Notes under the pieces: generated by a model
Databases searched by the model: none
What the model was told of the DNA's origin: nothing
What the model saw: the letters and a program-made list of their open reading frames with translations, nothing else
In this document: piece by piece, positions 1 to 12,500 of the stretch
Layout: each line of letters begins with the position of its first letter
Position numbering within the stretch: position 1 is the first letter of the stretch
Assembly (NCBI GenBank): GCA_013399305.1
Contig: VXAI01000025.1
Span: forward strand, 4,864,792-4,928,791
Length of the DNA stretch: 64,000 nt
DNA from: Rostratula benghalensis
Taxonomy: Eukaryota; Chordata; Aves; Charadriiformes; Rostratulidae
Direction: 5' to 3'
Translations under genes and position numbers: made by a program

Positions 1-3000
1 TTTGGAGCGGGTCCATAGAGAACGTTGCATTTCTATGATAAAAAGAGAACAGCACTGAACACGCTCAGCATTTCCACTGATGCTCACGTAGAGTGGAAAG
101 TGTTTTTTTCCGGATGAGTGATTGTCCTGCACAGTCTGTAGAAACACTAACCAGACGCAGCACTTGCCCAGTTCATCATCCCAGTTACTCAGAGCAAGGC
201 AGTTCAACACTACAGACACAGCTTTCACTTGAAGATAAACTTGAACAACCACTAAAATTCACAGTTTCTTAGCTAGACCTTCAATGCTGAGCCCAAAGGG
301 ACCGAAATGAAGGCAGCTTTCACTGGGTTGAACCAGCAGAGCCTTTGTAGACCAAAGCAATGAAGAATTTGTTACAAAATACTGCCACGCTTACCTGGGT
401 TTTTACATTCTTTTGTGACCCAAATATAGGTGGATAAAAAGCTTTTGCATTATGTTAGCGTGCGTTAGTTTGCTGGGGGTGAAAATCAGATCTGCATAAT
501 GCCCCAAAACTCATCAGACACCCAGAAACACCTCAGACGATACCCGAGACACAAGGAGGAAAGCTGATGTATTTTTGTTGTGGTTTTTTATAATGAGCCC
601 TCAACATGACCTCATCGCCACCATTACCAATGCCTTCATTCACCAAATGACAAAAAGTCACCTGTTTCTTGCCAAACTTTTAGCAACTGAGCGGTAGCTT
701 CTCCCTCAACCTGCAGACATGGAAGAACTCATCCCCTTCACCAGAGGAATCCTGCAGAATGAAACTCCTTTAGTTACAGCCCAGAAATATTTTGTGTCTT
801 TAGAAAGAGAACCCAAAGTTGGCCAGAAATGAAGCTAGTTGAATTACTGGTGCTTTTACCAACATAATAAGGAACAGAAGATCCTCCCTCACAGAGCATC
901 ATGTTACAGCAGCAGCTGGGTTCATCTCTTTCTCCAGCAGGCAGCAAGCAATTCCACCCTTCTCATTTCAGCAGGGTTTACAGGCCAAAGACACCCCGTT
1001 TTTCAATACAAATTGCTAAAAAAGCTGCAGTTACAAAGATTTTTAACTAGCATACAGGGAGGAAAAGAAACAAAGTCATCCGTGGGAACACTGGCCTGAT
1101 TAATCTTGTTCACTCCCAGCTCCAGTGCTTATTTACTTGCAAGGGGAAGGTGTGCCATTTCAAATACTGTCCCTCTGAGGGACGCAGGGCCCTGCTGGAT
1201 CACGCTATTTAACTCCCCCCTTGGGGCTCTTTGTCTTTGTTTTTCAACCACCTTATCATCCTACGTGTGCCCTGCGCGTACCACGGCGTGTCAGGCTAGA
1301 TCAGACCACAACTCTTCTCACACAGCAGCAAATTAAGGCAGTTCAAGGGAGCTGCAGACAGGTACCACATGGCTTTGGGAAGTTAATAAAACTTAGGTTG
1401 GTGGAAAAATATTTTGGTGTGTAGTAAGCATCCTTTGGATCGTGTTTCCTTCTCTGTTGCCTGGTTGGAATCTTTTTTTTTTCTTTTTTTTTTTCATGTG
1501 TACAGTTTAAAACTTAAAAGGTAATTATGCTATTTAGAGGTATATTTTTAAATTTATGTGTTTGTTGTTCCCACTCTTCCCTTAACAGACTAATTGGTTA
1601 AAATCATCTTTGCATAATAACCCCAACTCATTTTTATTTTATCACTTACTTTGCACTATTAGAAGGAGCTATTAACAGAAGATGAGAAAGCTCTTGGTAA
1701 CTAACAGAAGCTATCTGGGTGTTTATTTAAAGGATGTTATGTTCATGAGAGAGAGAAACACATTTCAGGCTAACCTAAGAACCACTGAAAATTTTAGCCT
1801 AGATCTCAGTTTCAATTTCAGCCAGACATTTCCATTCTTGCCTGCCTACCTTATGCACTTCCCCAGTTTGGGTCACAAGCATTGAAGAGCTGCAAAGAAA
1901 ATAATTCCATTTCCAGCCCCCGCCATCCTTCCCTCGTAAACCTGACGAGTCGGAGACAGGAGCCTGTCAAACCTGGAGGAGAAAAAGGATCTTCAACTCA
2001 GAGCATCAAAGGGACGGGCCAGGACGATGGGGCTCTGCCCATCACCCCGTTTGACTCCCTATGGTTTGTTTAGGCATGGGTTCAGGGAAACTCGGAGCCA
2101 CGTGGCTGACTCCCAGCACAGGTAGTTTCACTGGAGTCAAGCAAAAACAATAGGGCTGTTAAAGCTGCTGGGAGTTGGAGCTGCACGAACCTGTTCCCTT
2201 CCGTCTGGTGGTTGAATGGCCAACTGAAAAATAAATGATTGGGGTGGGATTGAACCCAAAACACAATGCTTTAGCAGAACAGACATAAAATCGCCCCACA
2301 AGTTCCACCTTTGATCAACTCGGATCCATTTCATTGATCCAGAATACAAGTTTTCATACTGTACTTAGGCCAAAATTTAAATAACAGACAGTTCTGGCTG
2401 AAAAAATGCTCTATTTTAAAACACCAAAATGAAACTTAAAGCAATGACTATTTCCTCTTTTTCTGAGAAGTCTAATATTCTATTTATCATATTACTTTCA
2501 AAATAATAATGAACAAAAAAGGTTACCTTTGAAAAGAAAGTGGTTTAAGAAAGGTCAAAATTACACAGCTTATTTTGAAAATACTGAGATGAAACATTTG
2601 AACTTTCCTGAGGAAAGAAATTCCCCCGCTTTTCTTTCTGACAAAACTCATCATTACATTCAACCCGAACTTGCGAAGTTTTCCACTTCAGATTGCACCG
2701 TTGGCAAACTTAGTCCATCCTGGAAAGTATCCACCAGCAATGTTGAGACTGGCACAGGCTCACATACTTCACTGTGTAAGAGATTTCATCCTGCAAAGTG
2801 AGGATAAGAATAAAACTCCCCCACTGATGGAGAAAAATCTATAGGGTTGCATTGTTAACGCTTGTAATGTACAAATGTCTAAGGCAGAACACAAGGGTTT
2901 TAGCTTCCCGAGGTGTAACACTTCACAGAGAAAGAAATTCTCCTCTTTGTCTTAATGGGAAGTAGATTAGGTCTTCAAAATCTTAACCAGTTAGATGAAT

Positions 3001-3654
3001 AAAGAGCTAAAGATAACACAAGCTTAAGCGCTTCAAAATGATGATATAGAAGGCCTCTAATGTGCAATATTACCATATTGCTCTTTCCTTTAGTTTGAAG
3101 TGAAAAATGCATCCCCACGGGTGGCTGCGGCAGCGAGACACGGAGGGGTTCCCACTGCGGTCACCGCACAGGGACGGTGCCCGGTGTCCTGCAGCAAACC
3201 AGGAGGGACAACACTCTCGGCTGCAAGAGGTCTAGCACTGCCCCCGTGCTGGTGTCACCTACCACAGTTTCACTGCTCCTCTTCTCTTCCTGACCAGGAA
3301 GGGATTTTGGTAGGGAAGCCGGCGATCAGAACATTTTGGGTGGAATTTTTCCCGTTCCGTTACAGGCGACACGTTCAAAACTGAGTTTTGCTGCAGACTC
3401 GTGGCCCATGGCGGTGGGCGGGAGAGAGCAGGCTCCACCGAAACGCGGAGCAAACGTACACAAAGAGAAAAGGGATAAAACATTAAAATGACAGCTTGCT
3501 GAGGTGGCTGTTTGTCAGAGGGGCTGCAGCACGATCACAAAGCCATGTGCAGTAGTTGACAGGGCTTGCTCCGATGCGGTGAAACAAAATGGATGCTTAG
3601 TTTGCCCCTGCTACGAACACAAAATTCCCCAAGCGGCCCACAAGAGGTGTGCAA
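1..3654. other. Gene-free noncoding stretch
   Basis: No exon, RNA gene or complete transposon was recognised here. All open frames are under 100 codons, lie on both strands and show no known domain. A T-rich tract lies at about 1471-1494. The segment at about 1500-1670 is AT-rich and repeat-free, with homeodomain-type TAATTGG and AATTAT motifs, and could be a minor regulatory element. Between about 3100 and 3470 the sequence is richer in CpG than its surroundings, but no TATA box or clear exon accompanies it. An 8-bp inverted repeat (CAAGAGGT at 3641-3648, ACCTCTTG at 3655-3662) sits at the left junction of the CR1 copy. Confidence 0.6.
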
Positions 3655-4054
3655 ACCTCTTGGCTGAGGGAGCTGGGTCTCTTTAGCTTGGAGAAGAGGA
3701 GACTGAGGGGTGACCTCATTAATGTTTATCAATATGGAAAGGGTGAGTGTCAGGAGGAAGGAGCCAGGCTCTTCTCAGTGACGGCCTATGATAGGACAAG
3801 GGGCAATGGGTGCAAGTTGGAACACAGGAGGTTCCACTGAAATATGAGGAAAAACTTCTTCACAGTGAGGGTGACGGAGCACTGGAAGGGGCTGCCCAGA
3901 GAGGTGGTGGAGTCTCCTTCTCTGGAGATGTTCAAGACCCATCTGGACACGTTCCTGTGTGGCCTGATCTGGGTGTTCCTGCTCTGGCAGGGGGATTGGA
4001 CTGGATGAGCTTTCAAGGTCCCTTCCAATCCCTGACAGTCTGTGATTCTGTGAA
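3655..4054 (+). mobile_element. CR1 LINE, 5'-truncated 3' end with a broken ORF2 C-terminus
   Basis: This is a non-LTR retrotransposon fragment of the avian CR1 family. The plus strand carries the hallmark run GAGAAGAGGAGACTGAGGGG near 3690, then GGGCTGCCCAGAGAGGTGG near 3890, then the 3' UTR block GGTCCCTTCCAATCC near 4020 and a degraded tail TGTGATTCTGTGA. Frame 1 encodes the C-terminus of the CR1 ORF2 reverse-transcriptase polyprotein, including an [23 protein letters not shown] block. It is interrupted by an in-frame TGA at 3838-3840, and the expected terminal stop is at 4006-4008. Full CR1 elements are about 4.5 kb, so only the last roughly 400 bp remain. No clear target-site duplication was seen. 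The copy is dead. The left edge is approximate by a few tens of bases. Confidence 0.93.
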
Positions 4055-6140
4055 ACCTGTGAAGGTACAAAGAGACTTGTCCATGGAATCAAGCCTCTCA
4101 TCAAACTTTGTCCAGACGGATTCAGAGCTTTGATCGAGGAGCCGTGCTCCGCAGCTCGCGTCCACCGTTAATTCTAAAACACTTTTGCACCCCACACAAC
4201 TTGACAGCACAGATGCAGGAAGCGATGTCAAGAGTTAATAAAAAACCCCCCAAATCTCAGAGCCACAGGAAGTGTTGTTTTGGGCAAAATTCTGTTAAAA
4301 TCCATGGCAATATTCCCGCTCCCTTCCGCAGAGCCGGGATGTCACCCTTTGCCTATAGAAAAGTCAGCAGATACGCAATTAACGTTAATATCCATCACAC
4401 TGGCTTTTATTTGGTAAAAGTCTTGGGTTTAAATTCTAAGTGTAATTTCCAATGAGCTTTTGTTTAGCTCACCAAGGTCAATTAACATAATTCCAGAAGT
4501 TCTGGATCAAGTTTTGTGTAGATCATTCTAATGCATCTGTCCGTCACGAACTACTCACATCTCCTATTTTCACTTAATTCCCTTTGAAGTTACCTGTATG
4601 CCTACAGTTAAGCCTCTTTTAAAAATCTTTACAGAATCAGGGACGTAGTTTTTGTAATTCTCCATTCAGCTGGTGTGGTAAGAGTAATAAAAAAGGGCTG
4701 TGATGTATGTAGAATTACATGCTGTGCTCTTCCTCCGAGCTGCTGCATTTCTACAGCTGTACAAAAAAATCCTGTCTGCAGGGAATCTTGTTGTGGTTAA
4801 AAAAAATCTGTATTTTCGTTTTTTCCATTTGTTCTACAAAACTGAACTAACAGGCACAACAAACATACATACGAAAGTGCATACAAATATTTAAGAACAC
4901 CAATCACACTGGGGATGATGCTGGAAAAATATGCACTTGTTTTAACCAGTAAAAAATTTTTTTTTCAAAGACTAAAAATGGAAAATATTTATGTGCTACT
5001 TGCCACAGGATGTGCAAATATAGGAAGGAGGGGTTTTATGTGCTTTTAGAATTTCTGCAAGAAACGTTGTGTCATTCAATTCACATGTACTGCTAAATTT
5101 ACATTCCTATTGGATCTAACAAGATTATTTTATCATCTACAGGGAGAAATAATAAACACCCATAAATATAATAAAAACCTGCTTGCATAACGGGTTATTT
5201 TTTTGAAAGAAGAAGATAACTTATCCTAGCTGCTGCCAAATATTTAAGTCATCTCTGTTTGTAGCTTTCCCTCAAAGCTCAAGGACTTCAGCTGGGGAAG
5301 CTCTTGTGAGCGGTGCCAGGGCACACACGTGCACCCAGGTCCATCTCCCCACGGCCCTGAGATGATCCCCACTTTCTGCAGCTGCACCTGTTGATGAAGA
5401 GGGGAAAAAATACAAAAATACAGGAAAAAAAATTTAAAAATTGACAGATGACAATTTCCCAATCTCTCATCTCTCCGGACAATGGGGAAAACGAATCCTC
5501 CACTTCTTACAACCTCCAGTGAAAATTTCCCCAGCTCTTCCCAGGCTTTATACGTGCCCCCATTGTGCTGAGGACCTCCTGTTTGCCCCCGGGCAAGTGT
5601 GACCAACCACATTTAACACAGCCTTGGTGGAAAAGTGCACCTTTTGCTCATTCCAGAGCTAGGTAACAAAAAAGCACAGATTTCCCCATTTTGCACACAG
5701 AAGCAAGTCTTTGGGCACAGACTGAACCCAGGAGGGGTAGGAGCCTGAGGTGGCCTGGCTCCCATCTCCACTCAGGGCAGCTGGGACAGCCGCCTTCTCC
5801 AAGGCTTTTACCAAACCTGTCACCTTCTCTCCTCCTAAAACGATGCCTTTGAGCACCAACTCGGAAAGGCCTCATCAAGCACCGTGCAGGAGCAGTCAGG
5901 GCTCTTGTAAATAAATAATAAGGGCTCTGCTTTTCTAGCTTGGGTTATCCAACAGTAGCAGTTCCAGCGTAAATCTTTTTCCACCGCTACTCTTTTTGTT
6001 TTTTCAGCCTGCATTTTTGAAACCCAGCCCTTTCTTTTGCTCTTCTAGAACTGCCTATAACAAGCTGAGCCAAGACAGCCCTTTCCAGATGGGCAGTGAA
6101 AGAGTTAACAATGCCCTTTCATGCAAAACCACAAACAACT

Positions 6141-6335
6141 GGGGGGGGGGAGGGGGAAAAAAAAAAAAAAAGGGAAAGAAAAAAAAAGAGGTTTTTTTAC
6201 TGTGAAGTGGAAAGGATCCAAATTCTAACCAAGAGTAAATGCACAGAGAGAGTATGAAACACACAAATCATCCTGGGGTTCGGAGTTGATAAAGTTATTA
6301 AAAAAGAAAGGGGGGGGAGAGAGAAAAAAAAAAAA
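6141..6335. repeat. G- and A-rich polypurine tracts
   Basis: Two polypurine blocks are visible on the plus strand. The first (6141-6190) is a run of ten G, then GGGGG and about fifteen A, then further GGG/AAA blocks. The second (6299-6335) is A-rich, then eight G, then GAGAGAG and about twelve A. Such asymmetric purine tracts are simple low-complexity sequence in birds and can form triplex or slipped structures. The lysine-rich frames read through them are artefacts. Confidence 0.9.
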
Positions 6336-6535
6336 TCCTTTTGTTTCTGCCCTATACCTTGAGGCTGTGGGAGCAGAGGAGGGAGAGCAGAACGAGTCAG
6401 ACAGGAGCCCAGTACAGAGCCCCATCCAAGCCATCCATCCATCCCATCCAGCCCTGCAGGGCTCCAGGCTGGTGCTCCCCAGCTCCTCTGCCGAGCTCTT
6501 GGGTTTGCTTGCATAAACTCGGCACTTTTTGGGCC

Positions 6536-6567
6536 TTTTTTTTTTTTTTAAAAAATTATTATTATTA
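6536..6567. repeat. Poly(T) followed by short (ATT)n
   Basis: A run of fourteen T is followed by six A and three to four ATT units. It is simple-sequence DNA with no associated element seen. Confidence 0.85.
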
Positions 6568-6810
6568 GTAAGTGGGAGAAGGGAGGCTTTTCATACAGGC
6601 GGGCTGGAGCCTGGATCTGGCCGGAGCTTGGGGTGGGGTTTGGAAGGCCCTGCTGGCTATTGGGCCATCGGCTTAGCAACAGCATGGAAAGGGCCAACCC
6701 CAGCATTTTTCGAGCCGGGCCACCTTCCAAGGATGGGTGCCAAACACTCCTCTCCTCTGCCAAGAAAACAAACAAGGGCACTTTTAAAAACTCCAGAGTT
6801 AAAGAGTTTG

Positions 6811-6847
6811 GGGGGGGGTTGTTGGGTTTGGTTTTTTTTTTTTTTTT
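6811..6847. repeat. G run and poly(T) tract
   Basis: Eight G at 6811-6818 are followed by a GTT-rich spacer and about sixteen T at 6832-6847. This is low-complexity sequence that produces phenylalanine- or lysine-rich artefact frames. Confidence 0.85.
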
Positions 6848-7869
6848 CCCTTGCTCTCTTTTCTTCCCTTTTTTTCTTCTCCCCTCCATAAACTTCCCCG
6901 CTCACAGTTAATGATCTCTTTTCCCTTTCTGGCTGAAGTTCACACTTCAGGGAACTGTCACTTCTGCAGGTTTTAGGAGTTTGCTTCCACTTTCCCCGGC
7001 TGCGGCAGTCTCCCATCCCTGCAGGCTGGAGCAGGCGCTGGAGTTCAGTCAGCCCATTCCTCTTCAGATGCTGCAGGTTCCCTCCTTCCTTCCTTCCCAG
7101 TAGAAATCTCTGCCCTCCGAGTTAGCATTGAAATCTGCTTGCTATTGCCCTGCATTTATATAACTTACATAATTTACTAGCTATGTCACTCTCTCATCTC
7201 CTACCTCTTCATTCATTTCAAGCCTGCTAAAGAAGTTGAATAAGAAACACCGAGACTTAAATAGGCTAAAAGTAGCTTGCATCTAGAAACCTTTTTTTTT
7301 GTTTTTTTCCCTGCAGAGTAAGAAGAAAGAATTTTGGAATTCTCGTTTCTTTTCATTAAAGACATATTTTTACATCATCATTTTAATGCAGTCTTTCCTA
7401 CATATTAGTCTTTGTGATTGTGGAAGTTGGGGTAGAGCCAAACTTTTGCTGAGAAGAAATATGGACTATGGTTTTTACCAGCTGAGAAAGGCAGAGGGTC
7501 CATATTGTGACCCCAGGTGTCTTCTTTACCTGTGAAGGAGAAAAGCAGAGAAGTTGGAGCCCATTTCCAAGAAATACCAAGCATCTTCAGGTCCCGGTGG
7601 CTTAGCACCTACCCAGAGAGAGCTCTCACCTTGCATCTTGGCTTTTTTGTGCTAGAGGGGAAAAAATGCAATTGAGCTTTCTCTTGCTGTTGTTGTTGCT
7701 ATAAGGCACTTCGGTTCAAGGTGAAGCCAAGAGGTACCTCATGGGAAACACCAAACACTTCACAGAGAAAGACCTAAAGAGGCCAATACTGCAGCCCTTT
7801 TTTCATACCAGTCATTCCTTTCATTGCAGAGACACAGCAGGGTCAGGCCTTTATTTGCACACAGTAGCA

Positions 7870-8080
7870 CCTCGAAGGTTAAAGGATGTCATTTGCAGTC
7901 ATGATCCTGTTTCACTTCCTACTTCTGCCTCTGATTTACTGGGAAACCTCGAGGTAAATCACTTAACCTCTCTAAGCCCAAGTTTACCCAAGTGCAAGAA
8001 CGTCTTGAGCCTCCAATGATATTTGTGAAGCGCTTTGAGGTCCTTGGAGCAAAGATGTACTTGCAAGTTATCAGTGTAAG
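7870..8080 (+). mobile_element. MIR-like (CORE/L2-tailed) SINE relic
   Basis: The block GTAAATCACTTAACCTCTCT at about 7951-7970, followed by AAGCCCAAGTTTACCCA, lines up with the MIR/L2 segment meaning 'caagtcacttaacctctctgtgcctcagtttcccca'. About 50 bases further on, GTGAAGCGCTTTGAGGTCCTTGG fits the AAGCGCTTAGA-type 3' portion of ancient amniote SINEs. The copy is strongly diverged. MIR-type elements long predate birds, and some surviving copies have been co-opted as regulatory DNA. Edges are uncertain. Confidence 0.6.
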
Positions 8081-8193
8081 TGATTTTATGGAAATAAATC
8101 TAAGTTTCTGCGGTTTTAGCGTATGTCCCAGCTGCATCCCAATCTCACATCTGCATAAGAGTGGCTATACAGCATAATCTGCTTGGATTTCAC

Positions 8194-8214
8194 GGGGGGG
8201 GGGGGAAAAAAAAA
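8194..8214. repeat. G12A9 homopolymer pair
   Basis: Twelve consecutive G are followed directly by nine A. It is simple sequence and prone to length polymorphism. Confidence 0.95.
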
Positions 8215-8799
8215 GGCAGGAAAATAGCTTGAAAAGGCATCTTGCTCAATTGTAGGCAGGTGCCTTGATCCAGAGAGCTGGGCTTCAGGCATGCTCCGGG
8301 GGGCACTTTGTTCTCAGAAAGGTTTCACCTGATATATACTGAGGGATACCTTTCTGCAGGTGGATGCTTAGGCTGAAACTGTAGTTCACCGAGGTGGGAG
8401 CCATGGTCCATGCACTATTTGCTGTCTCCAACCACCCAAGCATCCGTTGTTAGAAAAACTGGGCTGGGGGAAGACTTTTCTGAATAGCACAGAAACAAGA
8501 TGATGGGAATTCGTGTGGATGTGACCGTGCTCCCTGCCCTAGGAAGAACTAGGAAATATAGGAACAACAACAGGAACCATGCAAAAAAAAAAATAAGAGT
8601 TTGGGTAAAGGTTCACTGTTGGGAGTAAAGGGAAGGGGCTTCCTTTTTATCTGTACTGGTTCTGCTTATCTTTTACTAGAGGTTGTTTTTAGTGATGAGG
8701 AAGTAGAATAAGAAATCCATTTGTTTTTCTCATGACACAGCAAAATACACAAACCTAATAACTCAGAATAACATCCCTCTGCCCTAAAGAAATAATCTG

Positions 8800-9000
8800 A
8801 CAAAATTAAACCAGGACTTTATCCAGAGATTGCCCAATTCAGTAGTAAATTTCCACTCAACTGAAAAGGCTTCCATGTGGGAATCCAGCAAATTGAAGCA
8901 ACACCATAAATGCTTGATATTAATTCGGGACTCGGGTCTTAATTATTTTCCAGTTATTATTTAGGCGAGCAAAGGGCTACATATTTTGATGGGAATTTAC
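8800..9000. promoter_or_regulatory. AT-rich candidate conserved noncoding element
   Basis: This is a repeat-free AT-rich segment with TAATTA at 8940-8945, plus ATTAATTCGG and AGTTATTATTTAGG nearby. These are core motifs for homeodomain proteins. The composition resembles vertebrate developmental enhancers. No conservation data were available, so the call is inference from composition only and the edges are arbitrary. Confidence 0.25.
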
Positions 9001-9239
9001 AGGACTACAAAACAGGACAAAATACCATGGCACATAAGGACAGCTGGATCAACCTGCAGGCCCTGAGCCAAGAATCAGCCCGTATGCATTGAAGGACCAT
9101 TTATCACCGTGCTTTTCCCCAAGAAAGGCTTCCCCCCACTGCGCTGCTGGCTCTGGCGTGCTCCAGATAACTCCACCACCCTCTACAGCACGCGTTACAG
9201 CCTCCTGAAACTGTATTGTATTTGAGGGATACACACACT

Positions 9240-9460
9240 GTGTGGCTAATTCCTATATAGCCATCATTGGTTTTATAACACCTGGTTACAGGAGGCAGTA
9301 TAATTTGCCAAGAACTTGATATGAATGCATTTCATAACATGCTTTATATAATCCATTATTAGAGAACATTGCTGCATCTGTAATTATGTTTGCGAATGCA
9401 TTTTATTGAGTTCTACATAAAAGTGTGCAGTACTCAAACCAGCTCTTAGGCTGCAGAAGT
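9240..9460. promoter_or_regulatory. AT-rich candidate conserved noncoding element
   Basis: This repeat-free AT-rich segment contains TAATTA at 9381-9386 within CTGTAATTATGTTTGCGAA, together with GAATGCATTTCATAAC and GAATGCATTTTATTGAG. Repeated ATGCAT/TAAT motifs are typical of POU- and homeodomain-bound enhancers. It ends at a microsatellite. The function is inferred and conservation was not testable. Confidence 0.28.
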
Positions 9461-9500
9461 ATATATCTATCTATACATACATATAGATATGCACACACAC
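9461..9500. repeat. Mixed (TA/CTAT/CA)n microsatellite
   Basis: ATATATCTATCTATACATAC runs into ATATAGATATGCACACACAC. This is a short interrupted dinucleotide and tetranucleotide microsatellite. Confidence 0.9.
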
Positions 9501-12500
9501 TCCTTTCCATATAGTTCTTTTTCTGTATAGTCAACCATACAAAGAGGAAAGTGCAAAATTAGCCTCAAGTTCCTAGCAGACTCCAGCCCCTGACCCAAGC
9601 AGCCCTGAACCTGGGGGACAGTTCAGACCTTCACTGGAATCTTGTCATTTTTATCTGCTTGAGTTCTACGCAGCAAAAGTGATTATGTGAGCTCTGGCTT
9701 CAGGCTGATCAAATCTTTTAGTGTCTCTTCTGCTGCTGACACCACTGCGAGAGGCACAAATTGCATTTGGTACAGGCTTACATTTACCTGCCGAACCCAC
9801 ACGGGTGACTGAGCCAGAATCTACCCCAGCTGGTGCTAGAGATGTTAAATACAGCCTGATTTCCCCACCTCTTTTTGGCAAGGCATGAGCCAGAGAGAAT
9901 CTGGGTGGATTGTCACATCCCAGATTGACTGTGAGTGACCAGCAGCTTTGGGAGGGGAGCTGCTTTCACCGCTCCCAACACCCGTTTGGCTACGTGGAAG
10001 CAGCAGAGCTTAGCCTCTTGCCTACAGATTTCCAAGAAAACCTCTCCTTTACCCTGTTCACTTGCAGGAGTCGGGCAGTTCAGATGGCAGCAGCATCTTT
10101 TCCTCATACTGCCTTTCCAATAAACGCCCTTGCAATCTGGGTTGATTATTTCATCTGAAGCTGGAGCCCAAGACCACCCCAAGCCCTTACATGGACTGAG
10201 CAAATCTACTGCCGTGCTAATCTGTTGTGTATTTAAATACAAAACCTGTGAGTTTTGGTGCATTTTTTTCTTGTGTATGGGAATGCAGTAGAAATGTGGT
10301 AAAAAGCTCAGACAAGGTAAATTAATTATAGTCTGAGCCTTTTTCCATTTATGGTGAGCTTTCTCCTCCCTTCCCTTCCTCATTCCCCCGCCACCAGCCC
10401 CCAAGGAATTGCTCTGTAAAACACTCTCTCTAATAGGTTTTATCTCATTCTGCCTTCCCTCCATTTTCTCCAGCTCCTCTAGTGAATATTTGTCTTTTCT
10501 ACCTGCTGCCTGGCTAAATCAGCCTCGGAGGCAGTGACATATGCCAGATTGCGGGGGCTGTCACTTTAATTCCCTGTGCTCATATTTTTCTCCTCCTAGT
10601 GGGGTGCTGGGGGCAGATGTTTGGAGAAGGGACCCCTTTGCTGCCTGGCAGACTGAAGTCCTGACGTTAGCTGCTAATTACGGGAGTCAAAATCAAAATC
10701 CTGGCCCTGCTGACAGTACCCAGAATTAAACAGCTGGCTTCTCCAAAGCCCAGTTGAGTGCAGGTTCTAGACATTGGAAAGGAAACCTTACACTCCATCA
10801 CGGAGTGCTCCAGGAGCAATTTCTTCCTGTTTCAACTCAACTATCTTGCCTAATTCCTGCCTGAAGGCACAGGCCTCCACAAGGTGTGCGTGTGAACACT
10901 GGTCGGCTCCCATCCTTCAGCCTTCCCAAAAGAGCCATTTTCCCATCTGCTGGAGGGGAGGCAGAGACTTAAGAAGCTGTAGCTTCTACCCCTGCATTTC
11001 ATGGATCAAGAAGGACTCCAAAGCATCAGTGAGTCCTGATTGCTCCACTGCAGCACAACCTGCGCAGGGAAAATGTTTGCGAGACCTCACGAGGGACAAT
11101 GGCTGGATGGGGGCTACAGCCCTCGTAGCTCCCTGCAATCAGCAGTGGCATCTCTGGGGCCACATCATGCTGTAGATAATAAGATAAGCCAACAGGTGAA
11201 TATTCTGTACCTTCTCTCCTCATCACAGGGAAAGGGAGTGGATATGTCTTTCTCCTTAACATAGACCTGCTGCCCAAATCCACCCAAGACAGCTTTTGAA
11301 GAGCATGGGACATTTTCACTGTATGGGATACATTGTACACCTGAAAGACTTTTGAAATCAATAGCAATATCTCCATTGACTTCACACAGCTTTAATGGTG
11401 ATCCTGATTTTAAAAATCTCACTGGGCCAAAACTCCAGTTCCTACTTGGCTTCTTAGAGGTGTCAGTCTTAGAGAGGACAGTGATTTCTCTGCCAGTCTG
11501 ACTAGAACCTATTCTTCTGCTGGCAACTTCTCTCAGGAGTAAAGTGAAACCCTGAAGCTTCTGTTGGTTCACTGGAAACCCTCAGCTACGTAAACCTTCT
11601 TTCCTCTCTGGCACCATATGGAGTATCCCTAATCTAAGTCCTCCTCAGGGCAGTGGAAATATAAGGCTTAGACAGATGAAAGCCTGATAGAACAAAAAGC
11701 ATGATTTATTAGTGGGCTCCATTTTGGGTTTTAAACTGGTTTCTCAGGGAAATACCAGAAAGGGGGGAAACACTCAAATCAACTATTAATAAAGGCACAA
11801 TGGCAGAAGTAGCCAAATTGTAGCTCCTGCCTGATGGGATAGAGTGAAATGCACCATGCTCTCTCATTACCTTGCTGTTCCCTACACCCAGATCAGTGGA
11901 GAACCTTACACACTGCTGTCCTAAACAAAAAAAATCCCCAGACTTCGGTGTTCCTTTTGGGACAGATACAGTTCCCAACACCCCACCTTTCTTTTCCAGC
12001 TAGAACTTAACACCACCTCTAAACAGACAATGATATAACACACATTTCTAAGCGCGAGCGTCCAGGGAGTGATAAATTGAAGGTTTGGGTTTTAGTTACA
12101 TTAATAATGCATAGAGAAATGCTATTTGAAAATAAGAAAGTGATACATTTTATGCCGTGCAGTTTGCGGGGCAGGAATGGAAAGAAGAAATTTAGTTTTA
12201 CATTTCCCTTGTAACACTGGGTCAAGGTGACTCCCAGCGTAAGCTGGAACAACCCCACTGGCAACCTCCTACGCACCTACCTCGTGTTACTCCAGCTCCT
12301 CTCCCCAGCTTAGTCACTTCTCCGAGCGTATCAAGGGGGAGAGCTGGGAGACATAAGGCACAGGATTGCCCATCCCCTCCCCAGCATGGCCTGGGGCATG
12401 GCACGGGGACTCTTTCCACTCCTTTCCTCCCGTCTCCCCATCAGAGTCAAGGATTTCAGTGGGAAAACTGTGCCTAAGGATGTAGCTGTAAATCACGGAA

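Larger units (their letters stand above)
4055..7869. other. Gene-free noncoding stretch with purine/pyrimidine tracts
   Basis: No exon was recognised. AT-rich, repeat-free segments at about 4370-4560 and 5100-5210 contain motifs such as CAATTAACGTTAAT and CCATAAATATAATAAA and could be regulatory. A short CATC-type run lies at about 6424-6448. Tracts at 6141-6335, 6536-6567 and 6811-6847 are listed separately or are simple homopolymers; they generate the lysine- and phenylalanine-rich spurious frames here. A CCTT run lies at about 7080-7098. The minus-strand frame at 4013-4231 overlaps the CR1 end and has no known domain. Confidence 0.6.

Noticed and set aside
4013..4231. Minus-strand frame with a protein-like acidic/basic stretch next to CR1.
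   Set aside because: It reads antisense through the CR1 3' UTR and tail, and no domain is recognisable.
9913..10464. 183-codon minus-strand open frame.
   Set aside because: No family motif, it overlaps plus-strand frames, and no transcript signals were seen. Listed only within the noncoding block.
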